Assembly (NCBI GenBank): GCA_031772625.1
Contig: CM062813.1
Coordinates: 768,428,720 to 768,492,719 of the forward strand
DNA from: Pinus tabuliformis
Lineage: Eukaryota > Streptophyta > Pinopsida > Pinales > Pinaceae
Direction: 5' to 3'
DNA: 64,000 bases
Notes under the pieces: model-generated
Seen by the model: only the letters and a program-made list of their open reading frames with translations
What the model was told of the DNA's origin: nothing
Database searches by the model: none
Position numbers and translations under genes: made by a program
Shown here: piece by piece, positions 24,137 through 35,105 of the stretch
Position numbering within the stretch: position 1 is the first letter of the stretch
How the letters are laid out: every line of letters begins with the position of its first letter

Positions 24137-24972
24137 ATTTAATGATGTAAATTTGGCACTATTTTGAATTGTTTTTAGTGTGATTTATTGGAAGTATTTT
24201 TGTGCATTTTTTCAGTCTAATTTTTCTAAAATCTGACAGGAATTGATTGAAATCACCAGTTTGATGAGAAATCTATGCATAATAGAAGTTCTTAGGGATT
24301 TTTTAGGGTGTTGAATCCATATATATAGTCAAAAACTAGTTTAAATAACACAAATCAAGATTTCACCTCAATTTTTTCCCCTTATCTAAAGCTCCAAAAA
24401 ATTGCACTAAAGACAACTCCTTAATATTTTCCTCTGCCTTCTAGATCACTTTCATTATATAGTTGACTTCGACTGTTGATTATTAGGTTTTCCTAGTTTA
24501 CAAAATCAAATCAATAGTTGATTTCAAGTTTAGGTGTTGTTTAAAGAGGTGAGGATTTCTGGTAGCTGATTATTTTTAAGGAAATTTAATTATGGGAGTG
24601 TTTGAATTGTTTGTTTTTCAATAGTGGAAATGGATTGAATCCCAGGGGCACTCAAAATTCTGAAGTTTAAATTATTTTTTTTGATAGTGAAAATGGATTG
24701 AATATGTGAGACACCCAAAATTCTAAACCTTAATAACTGTAACCCAAATTTCTAAACATTTTTGTTGAATTTCATCAAAATTTTGCCAAATTTTCTATTT
24801 TTATCTACACAAAAATATAACCTATTATTTTCAAGTGAATAGTCTAATCAAGTTAATAATTAAATTTTAAGTTCCAATCAAATCAATAAATAAATTTTAA
24901 ATTCAATAATATAATCAAACCAAATCAATATTTGATTTCAAGTATTTAATATATTTTGAAATTGGTAAAAAA

Positions 24973-25035
24973 ATTTCAAGCAGCTCACATGCCTGCTGCG
25001 AGGCCACCATATAAACACCGAGCAGCTCCATATAT
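24973..25035 (+). promoter_or_regulatory. Promoter-like block (second, diverged copy)
   Basis: CTCACATGCC..GAGGCCACCATATAAACACCGAGCAG aligns with the block at 24065. The G-box is changed (CACATG) while a better TATA box (TATAAACA) is present. Confidence 0.3.
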
Positions 25036-25149
25036 GTCAACATATGTTTTTAAATTATATGCTTTCAAATACTGCATTCAAAAGTTAACATATGCACAAA
25101 ACTATTTCCCATCCTTCTTTCTATTGTGGATTATGCTGCCCATCCTCCT

Positions 25150-26090
25150 TCCTAGTGCAGAGTTTTTGAATGAGAGAGTTTAAGGTTGATTTTTTTACTT
25201 CTGGGAAATGTGTTATGTTAATAAGTTTAGCTAAAATTATTAGATTGTTTGATCGGTAGTTTAATAAAATTATTGTTTATTATAAATTTAAATTTAAAAT
25301 TATTATTTATTTTTTATGTGGAATTTTTGAATGGGAGAATTTAAAAATATAAAGTAATGTTGATTTTTTATTTCTATTTTCTTTATTTACGAAATTTGTA
25401 ATAACAATAAGCTTGAAAAAATTATTAGATAATTTTACTGGTAGTTTAATAAAATTATTATTTATTGCAAATTCAAAATTACTGACTTTCTTTTCATTGT
25501 AATTTTTTTGATGGGAACATTGAAGTATAGAGTTAATGTTGATTTTTTATTTTGTGGAGAATTTATTATGATAATATGTTCAGGAAAGATTATTAAATTG
25601 TTTTTGATAGTTTAATAAAATTAATGTTTATTGTAAATTCAAAATTACTGCCCATCCTAGTCCACAGGGTTTTCTTTTAAGACACTCAAGCCATTGGTTC
25701 AATTTCCTGTCTTGATTAGGTTAATATTACACATGATGATGTGGTCCTGCCAAACTTCCAAAAAAACTCAGTCCATCCTCCCTATCAATAATGAAGAACT
25801 AAATTATAAAGTCAATGTTGATTTTGTATCTCTATCTTCTTATTTGAAAATGTGTTATGATAATAAAATTATTAAATTACTTGATTAAAATAAAATAATG
25901 ATTTATTACACATTCATTAAATTTATTATTTAAAATATTAAATAGTTTCATTAATAATTTAATAAAATCACTGTTTATTGTAGTTTCATTCCATCCTTAA
26001 TTAAAATAAAATCATCTAAAATTATTAGATTTTTTCACTAATAGTTTAATAAAATTATTATTTATTACATATTTATTAGATCGCAAGATT
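25150..26090. repeat. AT-rich ~180-bp tandem repeat array
   Basis: About five degenerate units contain a 'TTGAATG(A/G)GAGA(G/A)TTTAA' segment, 'TTGATTTTTTATTT' and 'GGTAGTTTAATAAAATTATT(G/A)TTTATT'. The last of these recurs at about 25258, 25440, 25610, 25960 and 26045. No coding capacity. Confidence 0.65.
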
Positions 26091-26246
26091 TTATTAAAAA
26101 ATTTAATATTGATTTTGTAATTATATATTTTATTTGAAAATTTTGAGTAAACTTATTAAATTAAATCTACATTTGTGTTCGAATAAAATTATTAAATTAT
26201 TTTAGTGGCTCTGTGCAGCTTACAAGTTCAAACTTGATTTACCTGT

Positions 26247-26495
26247 GCGGGGTGCTTAGTGTGGTGGGGAGGCCATGCGAGGTGCTTAGGGTGGTGGGGA
26301 AGTTCAGTGTTTCAAGGTGGTGAGGCTGCACCTGAAAGTTATAGTGGCAGCGCAGTGCTTGAGGTGGTGTGGAAATTGCAGTACTTGAAAGTGGTGAGAT
26401 TACATCTCACCACCTGGAAATTATAATGCTTGAGGTGGTGCGGAAATTGCAGTACTTGAAAGTGGTGAGATTACACCTCGAAATTATAGTGATAG
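26247..26495. repeat. GC-richer short tandem repeats with a hairpin
   Basis: A roughly 31-bp unit (GAGGTGCTTAGGGTGGTGGGGA type) occurs twice at 26247-26300, then a 71-bp unit at 26358 and 26429 (CTTGAGGTGGTG(T/C)GGAAATTG). The first 71-bp unit contains the perfect 10-bp inverted repeat GTGGTGAGAT-TAC-ATCTCACCAC (26391-26413). Confidence 0.7.
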
Positions 26496-27070
26496 CAGTC
26501 GGAGATTGATCTTAGGAGTCGTCTAATTAGGCAGAGGAATTGCCCAGATAACAAAAAGTGGTCCTGTGCAAAGTGACCATGTTCAATAAATTTTAGAATT
26601 TTTTTCAGAGGAAACTAGAATTTAGATTTCTTATAGTCAGGTGGGTGTATGCTCATGACGGGATTTTGGGTGTGGAATTCTGTGGTATTATTGTTGATGA
26701 TACTGTTAGTTTTTGTAAATGTAAAAATAGTTTGAGGGTTATAGAAAATCTTTACTGTATATTAATATAGAAGAAGATTTAGGATTTCAGAAAATCTTGA
26801 AAATATTTGAATCACATAAATTTAACTATTTAAAATATAAATTTTCTAATATTTTTATATTTTAAATATAATTTAAAATAATAAAAAAAATTATATAATT
26901 TTTTTTATTTTTTTTTATTTAAAAAAAATCTAATTATAAAATAACAATATACTTATATATATTTTTATATTTTTTTATATATAAACTTATCATATAACAA
27001 TATAATTAAATACACTTTTATATTTAGTAAACTGTAAAATACAAGTCAACAAACAAAAAACTCAGATTTA

Positions 27071-27375
27071 TAGGTCACGAAACCCTTATACACCAACTGG
27101 GAGTTATAGGTCACCACCAAGGCTTTATACACTCTTAACCACACAGGATTACAAACAGAATAGATGGGTCACCAAACGATTACCGCTCTGTAAAAATATA
27201 TCTCCACATATATATATATATATAATAGAAAATGTATAGGTCACCAAACCTTTATACACCAACTGAGTGTTATAAATCACAAGGCCTTATACATTGTTAG
27301 ACACACAGGATTACAAACAGAAAATAGATGGGTCACCAAGCCATTACTGCTCTGTAAAAATATATCTCCAAATAG
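27071..27375. repeat. Tandem duplication with GGTCACC motifs
   Basis: Two copies of about 140 bp (27071-27210 and 27236-27375) share TATAGGTCACNAAACC, ACACACAGGATTACAAACAGAA and CTCTGTAAAAATATATCTCCA. An (AT)n tract separates them. Confidence 0.75.
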
Positions 27376-27564
27376 AATGCATGTTGCCACTTTAAAAAAT
27401 TATTAATAACCATTATAATAACATATTTAAAAAATTAAAAAATATAAATTCAAATATAAATATAAATTTATTTGAATTTTAAATTAAAAATAAATGTTTT
27501 TCGAAAGGTTAAAAAATATAAGAGGGAGAGAAAATATTGAAAGTGAAAATAAGGAAAAATTTCT

Positions 27565-27839
27565 CCCATATCGGTCAATTTCATTATAATATTTTAAACT
27601 TTTGACCTGTTAAAACCTATTACATATCTGCTTTTCGTTAGTATCAATGTTTTATTTTATGTTTTCAAAGTGTAACTTTATATGTGACAAGGAATACATA
27701 CTAATCAGTCAGTTTAATTATAGTATATTAAAATTTTGACATGCTAAAATGGTTACATATCTGCTGCTCTTGGAAAAATGTTGAATTCAATTTTTTATTT
27801 TGTATTTTCAAAGTGTAACTTTCTATTTTCATAATACAG
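27565..27839. repeat. Duplicated segment ending at the first kinase exon's splice acceptor
   Basis: Two roughly 130-bp copies share TCAATTTCATTATA-type, TTACATATCTGCT and TTTTCAAAGTGTAACTTT. The second copy ends in the acceptor ATAATACAG at 27831-27839. Confidence 0.6.
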
Positions 27840-29792
27840 GTCAGAACGAGGAAAACACAACAATCAGTCAAATGGTATTTACAATGGAAACATTACTAAC
27901 TGCTACTAATAACTTTCATGATGACAACAAGCTCGGAGAGGGAGGCTTTGGCCCTGTATACAAGGTAACAATAAAGGGTTAGGAAAGTTTCTACTAGTTT
28001 AGGAGGAGGGCAATTAAGCGTAAATACTCAAGAAAAAATTCACATTGATTTTTTTGTTTGAATAATTCAGGGAACAACTCCAGATGGAAAAGAAAAAGCC
28101 GTGAAAAAACTGTCTGTCAAATCTATCCAAGGAAGGAAAGAATTTCTGAATGAAGTTGAACTTGTAGCCAAAGTTCAACACAGGAATCTTGTGAATCTAC
28201 TAGGTTGTTGCGCAGAGGGATCAGAAAGGTTGCTTATTTATGAGTACCTTCCCAAGAGAAGCCTGGATAAAATCCTATTCAGTGAGTGGCTTCGAATTTA
28301 TTATCTATGAAATAAAATAGAAAACATTAATGTGTCAAAAAATCTTATAATTATTTTCATTCAGAGAGACAGATATAAACAAACGTAGCCGGCTTGACTG
28401 GCAGAAGCGTTATAACATCATAGTGGGAGTAGCTCGTGGACTTCTTTATCTTCACCAAGATTCTCAACTGCGGATAATTCATCGGGATATTAAAGCAAGC
28501 AATGTTTTGTTGGACGAGAAACTGAATCCTAAGATAGCAGATTTCGGGTTGGCAAGACTTTTTCCTGAGGACGAAAGTCACGTCAGCACAAAAGTTGCTG
28601 GAACTTAGTAAGATTTCACTATAATCATCACTCTTACACACCGTTTGATTTCAAGAAGATTGATAGTATTGCAATTGTACTTTATATAATTCTTAACATT
28701 CAGCCTTCTTATATAATTCTTGATATTGTACTTTGCATCTGCAGTGGATATATGCCTCCAGAGTATGCTATGCAGGGGCAATTATCTGTGAAAACAGATG
28801 TCTATAGCTTTGGCGTTCTTCTCCTGGAACTTATTGCTGGAAGAAAGAATACAGACTACAATTTGTTACCTGAAATGCAGATTCTTTTAGGATGGGTGAG
28901 ATATAGTTTTCTTTGTATTTTTAGTTGAGCAATATTGTTGTGGGAGAGAATTGAATTTGGGTGAAGGATGCCAATCATTCTTCTAACCATTTCACATAAT
29001 CCAATTGACTTCTAGTTTTATTTATTTACTTTACTTAATTGGATTGATTTTATAGAAATCTGGTAAATGTGAATGAAATCAATTTAGTATTTCATAAATT
29101 TATTAATAACAAAGTCAAACAATTAAATCTACTTATGTTCCTCAGATTTTTGAAATATTACAAAATTGCAATATAATCCATCTATTCACAATTAAGCAAC
29201 TGAAACTCGATCAGATTTCTATTTCACCACAAAATTGCATTTCTGTACTCATAGATGTTCTGATGTATTATCAGAACAGTGAGCTTAAGTCAATTACAAA
29301 TTCCCCAAATATTCGAGAATCTAAGGAACATGACCTCCATCAAAAAATTAACTGCACCTATGTCTATGTCTATCCGATTCCCAAATATTCAGAGAATCTG
29401 GAATCCCCTTACGGATGGCCTTATCAGAATGATGAACCTGCTGTGATTATGAAGATATGGAGCTCATACGATGAAGGAAATATTGCGCGGATAATTGATC
29501 CAACAATAATTGAAGCGTGCGACGAGACACACGTGCTGAGATGCATTCAGATTGGTCTTTTGTGTACACACGCCGAATCCCAGCTTCGTCCACTGATGGA
29601 TACAGTCAGTTTGATGCTTTCACCTCATTCCGTGACTTACTTACCCAATCCGACAAAGCCTGCTTTCGTGAGTTCTTCTGTTTCCCAAACCACCAATTGC
29701 TCCATTCCGCAACAGCAACCTTTCTTGTGTCATCCTCTCACTCTCCGGCATCTATCAACACTGTTTCCATTAGTGACTTGGCACCTAGGTAA
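27840..29792 (+). pseudogene. Cysteine-rich-type receptor-like kinase, kinase domain only (5 exons)
   Basis: Serine/threonine kinase domain of the plant DUF26/CRK type, on five exons inferred from splice sites and frame: 27840-27964, 28071-28281, 28368-28607, 28745-28895, 29455-29792. Visible motifs: Gly loop GEGGFGPVY; ATP lysine in AVKKLS; helix-C Glu in [28 protein letters not shown] changed to PPE (GYMPPEYAM); [10 protein letters not shown]; then CIQIGLLCTHAESQLRP and a CRK-like Ser-rich tail. Exon junctions fall at usual CRK positions (VYK/G, LF/K, GTY/GYM, GW/). No signal peptide, DUF26 ectodomain or membrane segment was found upstream. The expected C-terminal tail (SINTVSISDLAPR, stop at 29790) is one frame off from the preceding kinase sequence, implying an indel near 29720. 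It is probably a 5'-truncated duplicate, although a very long upstream intron is not excluded. Confidence 0.75.
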
Positions 29793-30986
29793 TGCTAAAT
29801 ATGTAGTATAAAAATAAGTTCGGTGGATGTGGTCCCATGGTTATGGGGAAGTTTGGTAGTTGCACAAGTCTTGTGGAGTCTAATTTTGAATAAGATTATG
29901 ATTATGTACAGGGAAAGCAAATAAAAAAATATATGAAAAAGATTTGGTACCTAGGTAATGCTAAATCTGCAGTATAAAAAAAGGAAAGATTTCAGTTGAT
30001 GTTTCTAATATCTATTAGAGCAAGGAAACAAAGAGTTGAACATATCTGAATGAAGAGTTGAACATATCTAAATGTAAGGTGCCAAGATGCTTGGTGCATA
30101 ATTCTGTTTGTAAAATATAGTGACGTCTGAGTGTTTTTTAATATATAAAAATCAGGATTTGAATTTTATTGTTTTTCATTAAAAAAATATTATCATATTT
30201 TTTAGGTCTGGTTCATTTTTATGTTGATGACAAATTTTGAAAATATTTTAGAATAAGAAGTAAAACAAAAAGTCTTTTTTCCTTAGATTTTGAGATATTC
30301 ATCCACTTTTGTTTGTTAAATTTCAATTCATGAACAAGATTATGTACAGTGAAAGCAAATAAGAAAAAGATCTGGTAACCAGGTAATTCTAAATCTACAG
30401 TACACGGAAAGGAAAGATTTCAGTTCATGTGTTTAATATCTATTACAGTAATGAAACAAAGATTTGAACATATCTGAATGTAAGGTGCCAAGATGCTTGG
30501 TGCATAATTCTGTTTGTAAAATATAGTGACATCAGAGTGTTTTTTAATATATAAGAATTAGGATTTGAATATATAAGAATTAGGATTTGAAGTTTTATGT
30601 TTTTTATTAAAAAAAATTGTATCATATATATCTGAATGTAAGGTGCCAAGATGCTTGGTGCATAATTTTGTTTGTAAAATATAGTGACATCTGAGTGTTT
30701 TTTAATTTATAAGAACTAGGATTAGGATTTGAAGTTTTATATTTTTTATTAAAAAAAATGTAATCATATTTTTTTTTAGTTTTTTTTGTGAGGGTTATTT
30801 TTATGTTGATGACACATTTTGAAATTGTTTTTAAGAGTGAAGTAAAATAAGAAAAAAAAAATTCTTAGATTTTGAGATATTCATCTCACTTTTGTTTGTT
30901 AAATTTCAAAATATACTCAAAATTTATAATTGACAGAATCTATAAATAGTGATCAGAATATTACATAATTAAGATTAAATTTTGTC
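29793..30986. repeat. Duplicated 3' flank of the kinase gene
   Basis: The block beginning GGCACCTAGGTAATGCTAAAT at the kinase stop is repeated near 29946 (GGTACCTAGGTAATGC) and 30373 (GGTAACCAGGTAATTC). GGTGCCAAGATGCTTGGTGC, which can form a short hairpin, occurs at about 30081, 30485 and 30643, each followed by ATAATT(C/T)TGTTTGTAAAATATAGTGAC. I see no coding sequence. Confidence 0.7.
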
Positions 30987-31003
30987 AAGTTATATTCAAT
31001 ATT

Positions 31004-31587
31004 TTTTCCCCTGGGAAAAAGTCGTAATTTCTATTAAAAGTAAGAAATTACATTTTGCATATGCCGAAGCATTCAAGTAGAGGCAGCTGTGCCTATCGAG
31101 TTCAGTCTATAGACTGTGTAAGCAAAAAATCACATCAGTCTCCACGCAGGGAGCTGTCAAAAGATGTTACTATAAGTATATCAAAAATATGTATCAGTTG
31201 CTCTTTACTAGAGCCATGTAGTGTCTATAAATAGATGTTACTATAAGTATATCAAAAATATGTATCAGTTGCTCTTTACTAGAGCCATGTAGTGTCTATA
31301 AATATTTACAGCAAATGAAACAAAAAGATGTTACTATAAGTATATCAAAAATATGTATCAGTTGCTCTTTACTAGAGCCATGTAGTGTCTATAAATAGAT
31401 GTTACTATAAGTATATCAAAAATATGTATCAGTTGCTCTTTACTAGAGCCATGTAGTGTCTATAAATATTTACAGCAAATGAAACAAAAAATTATAACTG
31501 TAATGGGCCTTAACGCCCATTATCCATCTGGTCGTCAAAGGGTCTATGGTAATACTGATAGAATGACCCTTCGTTCTCCTCCTGTAT
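31004..31587 (-). mobile_element. 5'-truncated LINE-like insertion
   Basis: A 17-bp direct repeat AAGTTATATTCAATATT flanks it at 30987-31003 and 31588-31604. On the minus strand the insert ends CCCAGGGGAAAA, an A-rich 3' end, and starts without LTRs. A long duplication with an A-tail is the hallmark of target-primed reverse transcription. The first ~100 bases in minus orientation could be the end of an ORF (..DPLTTRWIMG..), but this is too short to classify. A higher-order tandem repeat fills the middle. Confidence 0.7.
31162..31489. repeat. Higher-order repeat (A-A-B)x2 inside the LINE-like insert
   Basis: Unit A (71 bp, starting AGATGTTACTATAAG) occurs at 31162, 31233, 31326 and 31397. Unit B (22 bp, ATTTACAGCAAATG...) occurs at 31304 and 31468. 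The whole is two 164-bp A-A-B blocks, and all units appear identical by eye, so the duplication is recent or an assembly effect. Confidence 0.9.
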
Positions 31588-31604
31588 AAGTTATATTCAA
31601 TATT

Positions 31605-33290
31605 ATCAAAGCTAAAGTGTAATTAAAGAAAATAATGTTTATTTTAAATCTCATTTGTAGGGAAAATTTTATAAATTTGTTCATCCTAAAGAGTTGTTGA
31701 ATTAGTTTAACTATCAATTTCAGTTTGGAACTGTGTATTGGTTTCAATGTTGAATGTATTAATTTTGTTTTGTTTAAAAAAATAGTTTTGATTAGACAAA
31801 TTAGGATATATAAAATCTTTGTAATGTTTCAACTTACATTCATTAATGATTTCATTATGGTTATGGATGATATATTTAATTTCACAAAGAAAAGATAAAA
31901 TTGTCATAAAAATATATAATTTTGTAGATCAAGAATATCTTTAATTTTAGAAAGAAAATATGGAATTTCGGAGGAATATATAATTGTGAAAAACAAGACG
32001 AGTTTTTAGTTGAGTAATTTTTAGAAAAATGTTTAACTAAATGTTTTATCCATTATTATATCAAAATTGAGAATGCAATTATTATATCAAAATTGAGAAT
32101 GCAATATTCTTAGTGGATAGTGCAAGTAAAAGAAATGTTGTTAAACTAATGAAATTGAAAACATAAATTAGTGAATGATACAAAAAATGAAATCCAAAGA
32201 TGAACAAATAAAGAAAAAGAAATTATTTTATTTATTGGGTCCATGACTTTAAGAACTTGTTTCTTTTAATTTCATGACATTATAAAGTAAATGTCTAAAT
32301 CTTGTAGTCATATACAAGGAATATTTCCTTAATATTCATCATCTAGAAGCTATTATTATTTTGAAATAGGAAATTTTTTAATGAAAGAAATCGTCTCTAC
32401 TACATATAACACATTAGAGGTGAGGAATGATCATTAACTCTAATAGGAAGAAATTAAGTATCTCACTTAACCTATGGGAATGGTGTGTTTCTTGGGGTTT
32501 TTAGGGAAGTCTAAAAATCCCTTCGAGAAATTTGTAGGTTTATCCTTCAAATGGGAATGTCATGGATGGCATAGTCATTTATACCAAGGAATATTAGCTT
32601 TTGTGGTTAGTCCAAAAGTTTGTTCACCTTATTAGGAGAGCATTAGTTCTCCTACTCCCTTAACGATGACTAGTGATATATTGATGCTTAAGTATGGGTG
32701 AATACTTGAATGGGTTATATTACTTCTATGGTGCCCTCTCTTTGGAGGTTGCACCCTAATAAACATTATGAATAACCCATTGGGTGTAGATAGTGAGGAA
32801 GTTTATTTCTCGATTAGGAGATGTACCTACCTAAGAGGAGGAACATTGGGAACTTAGCCATTAAACCTTAGGACGATGTTATTATGCACCATTGAAGAGG
32901 GCATTTGATCCTAGGGGTTGGATAAACCTTTGTATTATAGAGTATAAACCTTTGTATTATTATAAACCTTGGTATAAACCCCAAAGATCATGGCCCTTAA
33001 TTCTTGAGACAATGTCAGTTGTGCACCATTGACAAGGGCATCTGATCTCGGGGGTTAAAAAAAACTCTGTATTACTATATTATAAAGTGCTTCATATGGG
33101 GTTTCCTTGATGGTTACTTATACAAACTTATGTCTTTGTTTTATGTTAGCCTCCCTCACCAAGTGTGTGTATATAAAGGGAGGAGAGAAATCTTATAATC
33201 ATTATCATAATTGTACTCTATTCATTTTCTTTAAAAAGTATTATAGGGATAAATGCACTAAGATTCATTAGGAAACTCTATTAGCATAAC
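31605..33290. other. AT-rich region, possibly part of an older LTR
   Basis: No coding sequence. A TATA box (TATATAAAGGG, about 33170) with a downstream segment up to 33290 resembles an LTR promoter/R region. The family C composite inserted here and the flank continues at 60878. A short internal repeat (CACCATTGA(A/C)(G/A)AGGGCAT(T/C)TGATC) occurs near 32889 and 33024. Confidence 0.35.
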
Positions 33291-33295
33291 ATTAG
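33291..33295. repeat. Left target duplication of the family C composite (ATTAG)
   Basis: ATTAG directly precedes the first LTR (33296). ATTAG at 60873-60877 directly follows the third LTR, 27.6 kb away. Confidence 0.8.
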
Positions 33296-33906
33296 TGATT
33301 CATGTGGATATTGGTGGTCACCCACCTATTCCACTTGGAACCTCATTGCTGTTTCTTTTCAGTTTCCTTAATTGTAGCACAAATTACTATTTTTGGTAGT
33401 TTTTCAGGTCCTAAACTTCGAGAGCCGTTTTGAGAGACTAAAAGACATTTTTGGGGAAAACGAAGAAACTTAAAAAGTTCCAAAAAAAATTCGTCATTTT
33501 TTTGGCCCACTCTTCAAGATCTTCGAAACGAGGTAGTATGATAGCCAAACGGAGATCGTATGCCAAAGTTATGACCCCGAGAAGTTGATTTACCAATTTA
33601 CCCAAATGGGGCCCACAGTTTTTCTGCTTCATCTCCTAGGGTTAGTTTTTTGGATGTTTAGTGTTTTCCATCATTTCTCAATAATAAATAGGCCTTTAAG
33701 CCTCATTGTAACATAGTTCAGAGGCATGTAGCCACCACATCTCTTCTCATAGATAAGCTACCATTGCCTGAGCTAGTTTATTTCAATTTCTGTATGTAAG
33801 CTATTTTAGTTCTTTGATATTAATAAAATGGAGTTTTATTTCTACTGCATCTCTGTGTTTATGTTTATATCTGTATTTTTTTGTGTTCTTGCATAAGTCT
33901 GGATCA
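33296..33906 (+). repeat. Family C LTR 1
   Basis: Starts TGATTCATGTGGATATTGG and ends AAGTCTGGATCA, 611 bp, with short inverted termini TGATYCA/TGGATCA. The primer-binding site TGGTATCAGAG is at 33908-33918. Confidence 0.9.
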
Positions 33907-33947
33907 GTGGTATCAGAGAAGTCTACCCTTTCTCTGTTTTTCTTTAC

Positions 33948-35105
33948 ATGTCATCAACAAGGCCAAAGTATAAGGAGTTATAGCTCAAACTGGTTGAACC
34001 TTTGCAAGACCAGCCTCGCAAACCTCGACGACCTCCCATGGCAGAAGAAAATAAAGATGAGGGGGCAGGAGATCCTTTTAAAATATTGCTCGAGGAAGCC
34101 CTTGAGCAACAAAGGAATGAGATGATGGATAACTTTGCCTAGATCCTTTGACGACTACCCACTGGCGACGCATCTTCATCCAACAGCCACTCTTGAGGTG
34201 CCACTCCTTTTAAGGTACAAGTTAACTTTGAGATTCCCATATTTGAAGTTCAGATAAATGGTTAAATCTTTTGGAAGGATATTTTTCAATTCATGACTTT
34301 TCCAATCGGGAAAAGATTACTTTTTCACTCCTCAAAGTTGCCCCACATGTCAAGGATTGGTGGGAAACCAACTGTGAACAAAAGGAAGAGAGGGAATCAT
34401 CATTGTTTACAACCACACCCACTTGGAATTCTTTATGAGACGCTATCAAGGAACAATATTACCCTGTCGATATCTATGAAGATAAATACATAAAGTGGAT
34501 CATGCTACAACAAGGAAGGTACAAGATGTGTTAGACTTCACAAATGTTTCCTATACCCTTCGCACGAAGCTGGGTATCAAGGATTCTGAGCAACATTTGG
34601 TACTCAAGAATTGCAATTTCCTACACAAGTACATCCAGGATGAGATGGAGTTCTTGAACATCTCCTCGCTTGGTGCTACCTATCAATATGCTATCAAGAT
34701 CGATCAGAAATTTAAACAAAAGAAGTGAGACTTTGGATTTGCGAATTCGAAGCAACGGAAAGGCGCCCCCAAACTATAGAACAAAGGACAAAGACAAGGC
34801 GGGGCGACCCAGGGAAACCCACCGAAGCCATAAGCAAAGTACAACACCATGAAAACAAAGAAGGACATAGGGAAATGGTGTGACTTCCATAAGAGCCCCA
34901 CTCACAACACAAGTGAGTGTCAAGCCAAGGAGTCACTGGTGGTCGAGATGAAGGCTTCCAAATTAGATGCATGTTCCGACTCTGAATCGGAAACCGACAA
35001 GAGGAATGAGAAAGGGAGGCATATTATCGATGCGAAGCCTAGTGCCAATGTTGCCTCTACCAAGATTGAGAAGGATGAGCCCAAAGATCTAGAGGAGGGG
35101 GAGTG
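33948..35105 (+). pseudogene. Family C gag, unit 1
   Basis: ATG at 33948, 30 bp after the primer-binding site, as in unit 2 (39733). Capsid-region fragments lie at 34200-34728. A CX2HX4HX4C knuckle (CDFHKSPTHNTSEC) lies at about 34879-34920, then an acidic linker ending 35105. Multiple stops and a missing stretch near 34260 destroy the frame. Confidence 0.75.

Noticed and set aside
29263..29454. Upstream extension of the last kinase open frame
   Set aside because: It does not match kinase sequence; the acceptor at 29454 and homology of IWSSYDEGN to the usual AWRLYEEGN place the exon start at 29455.
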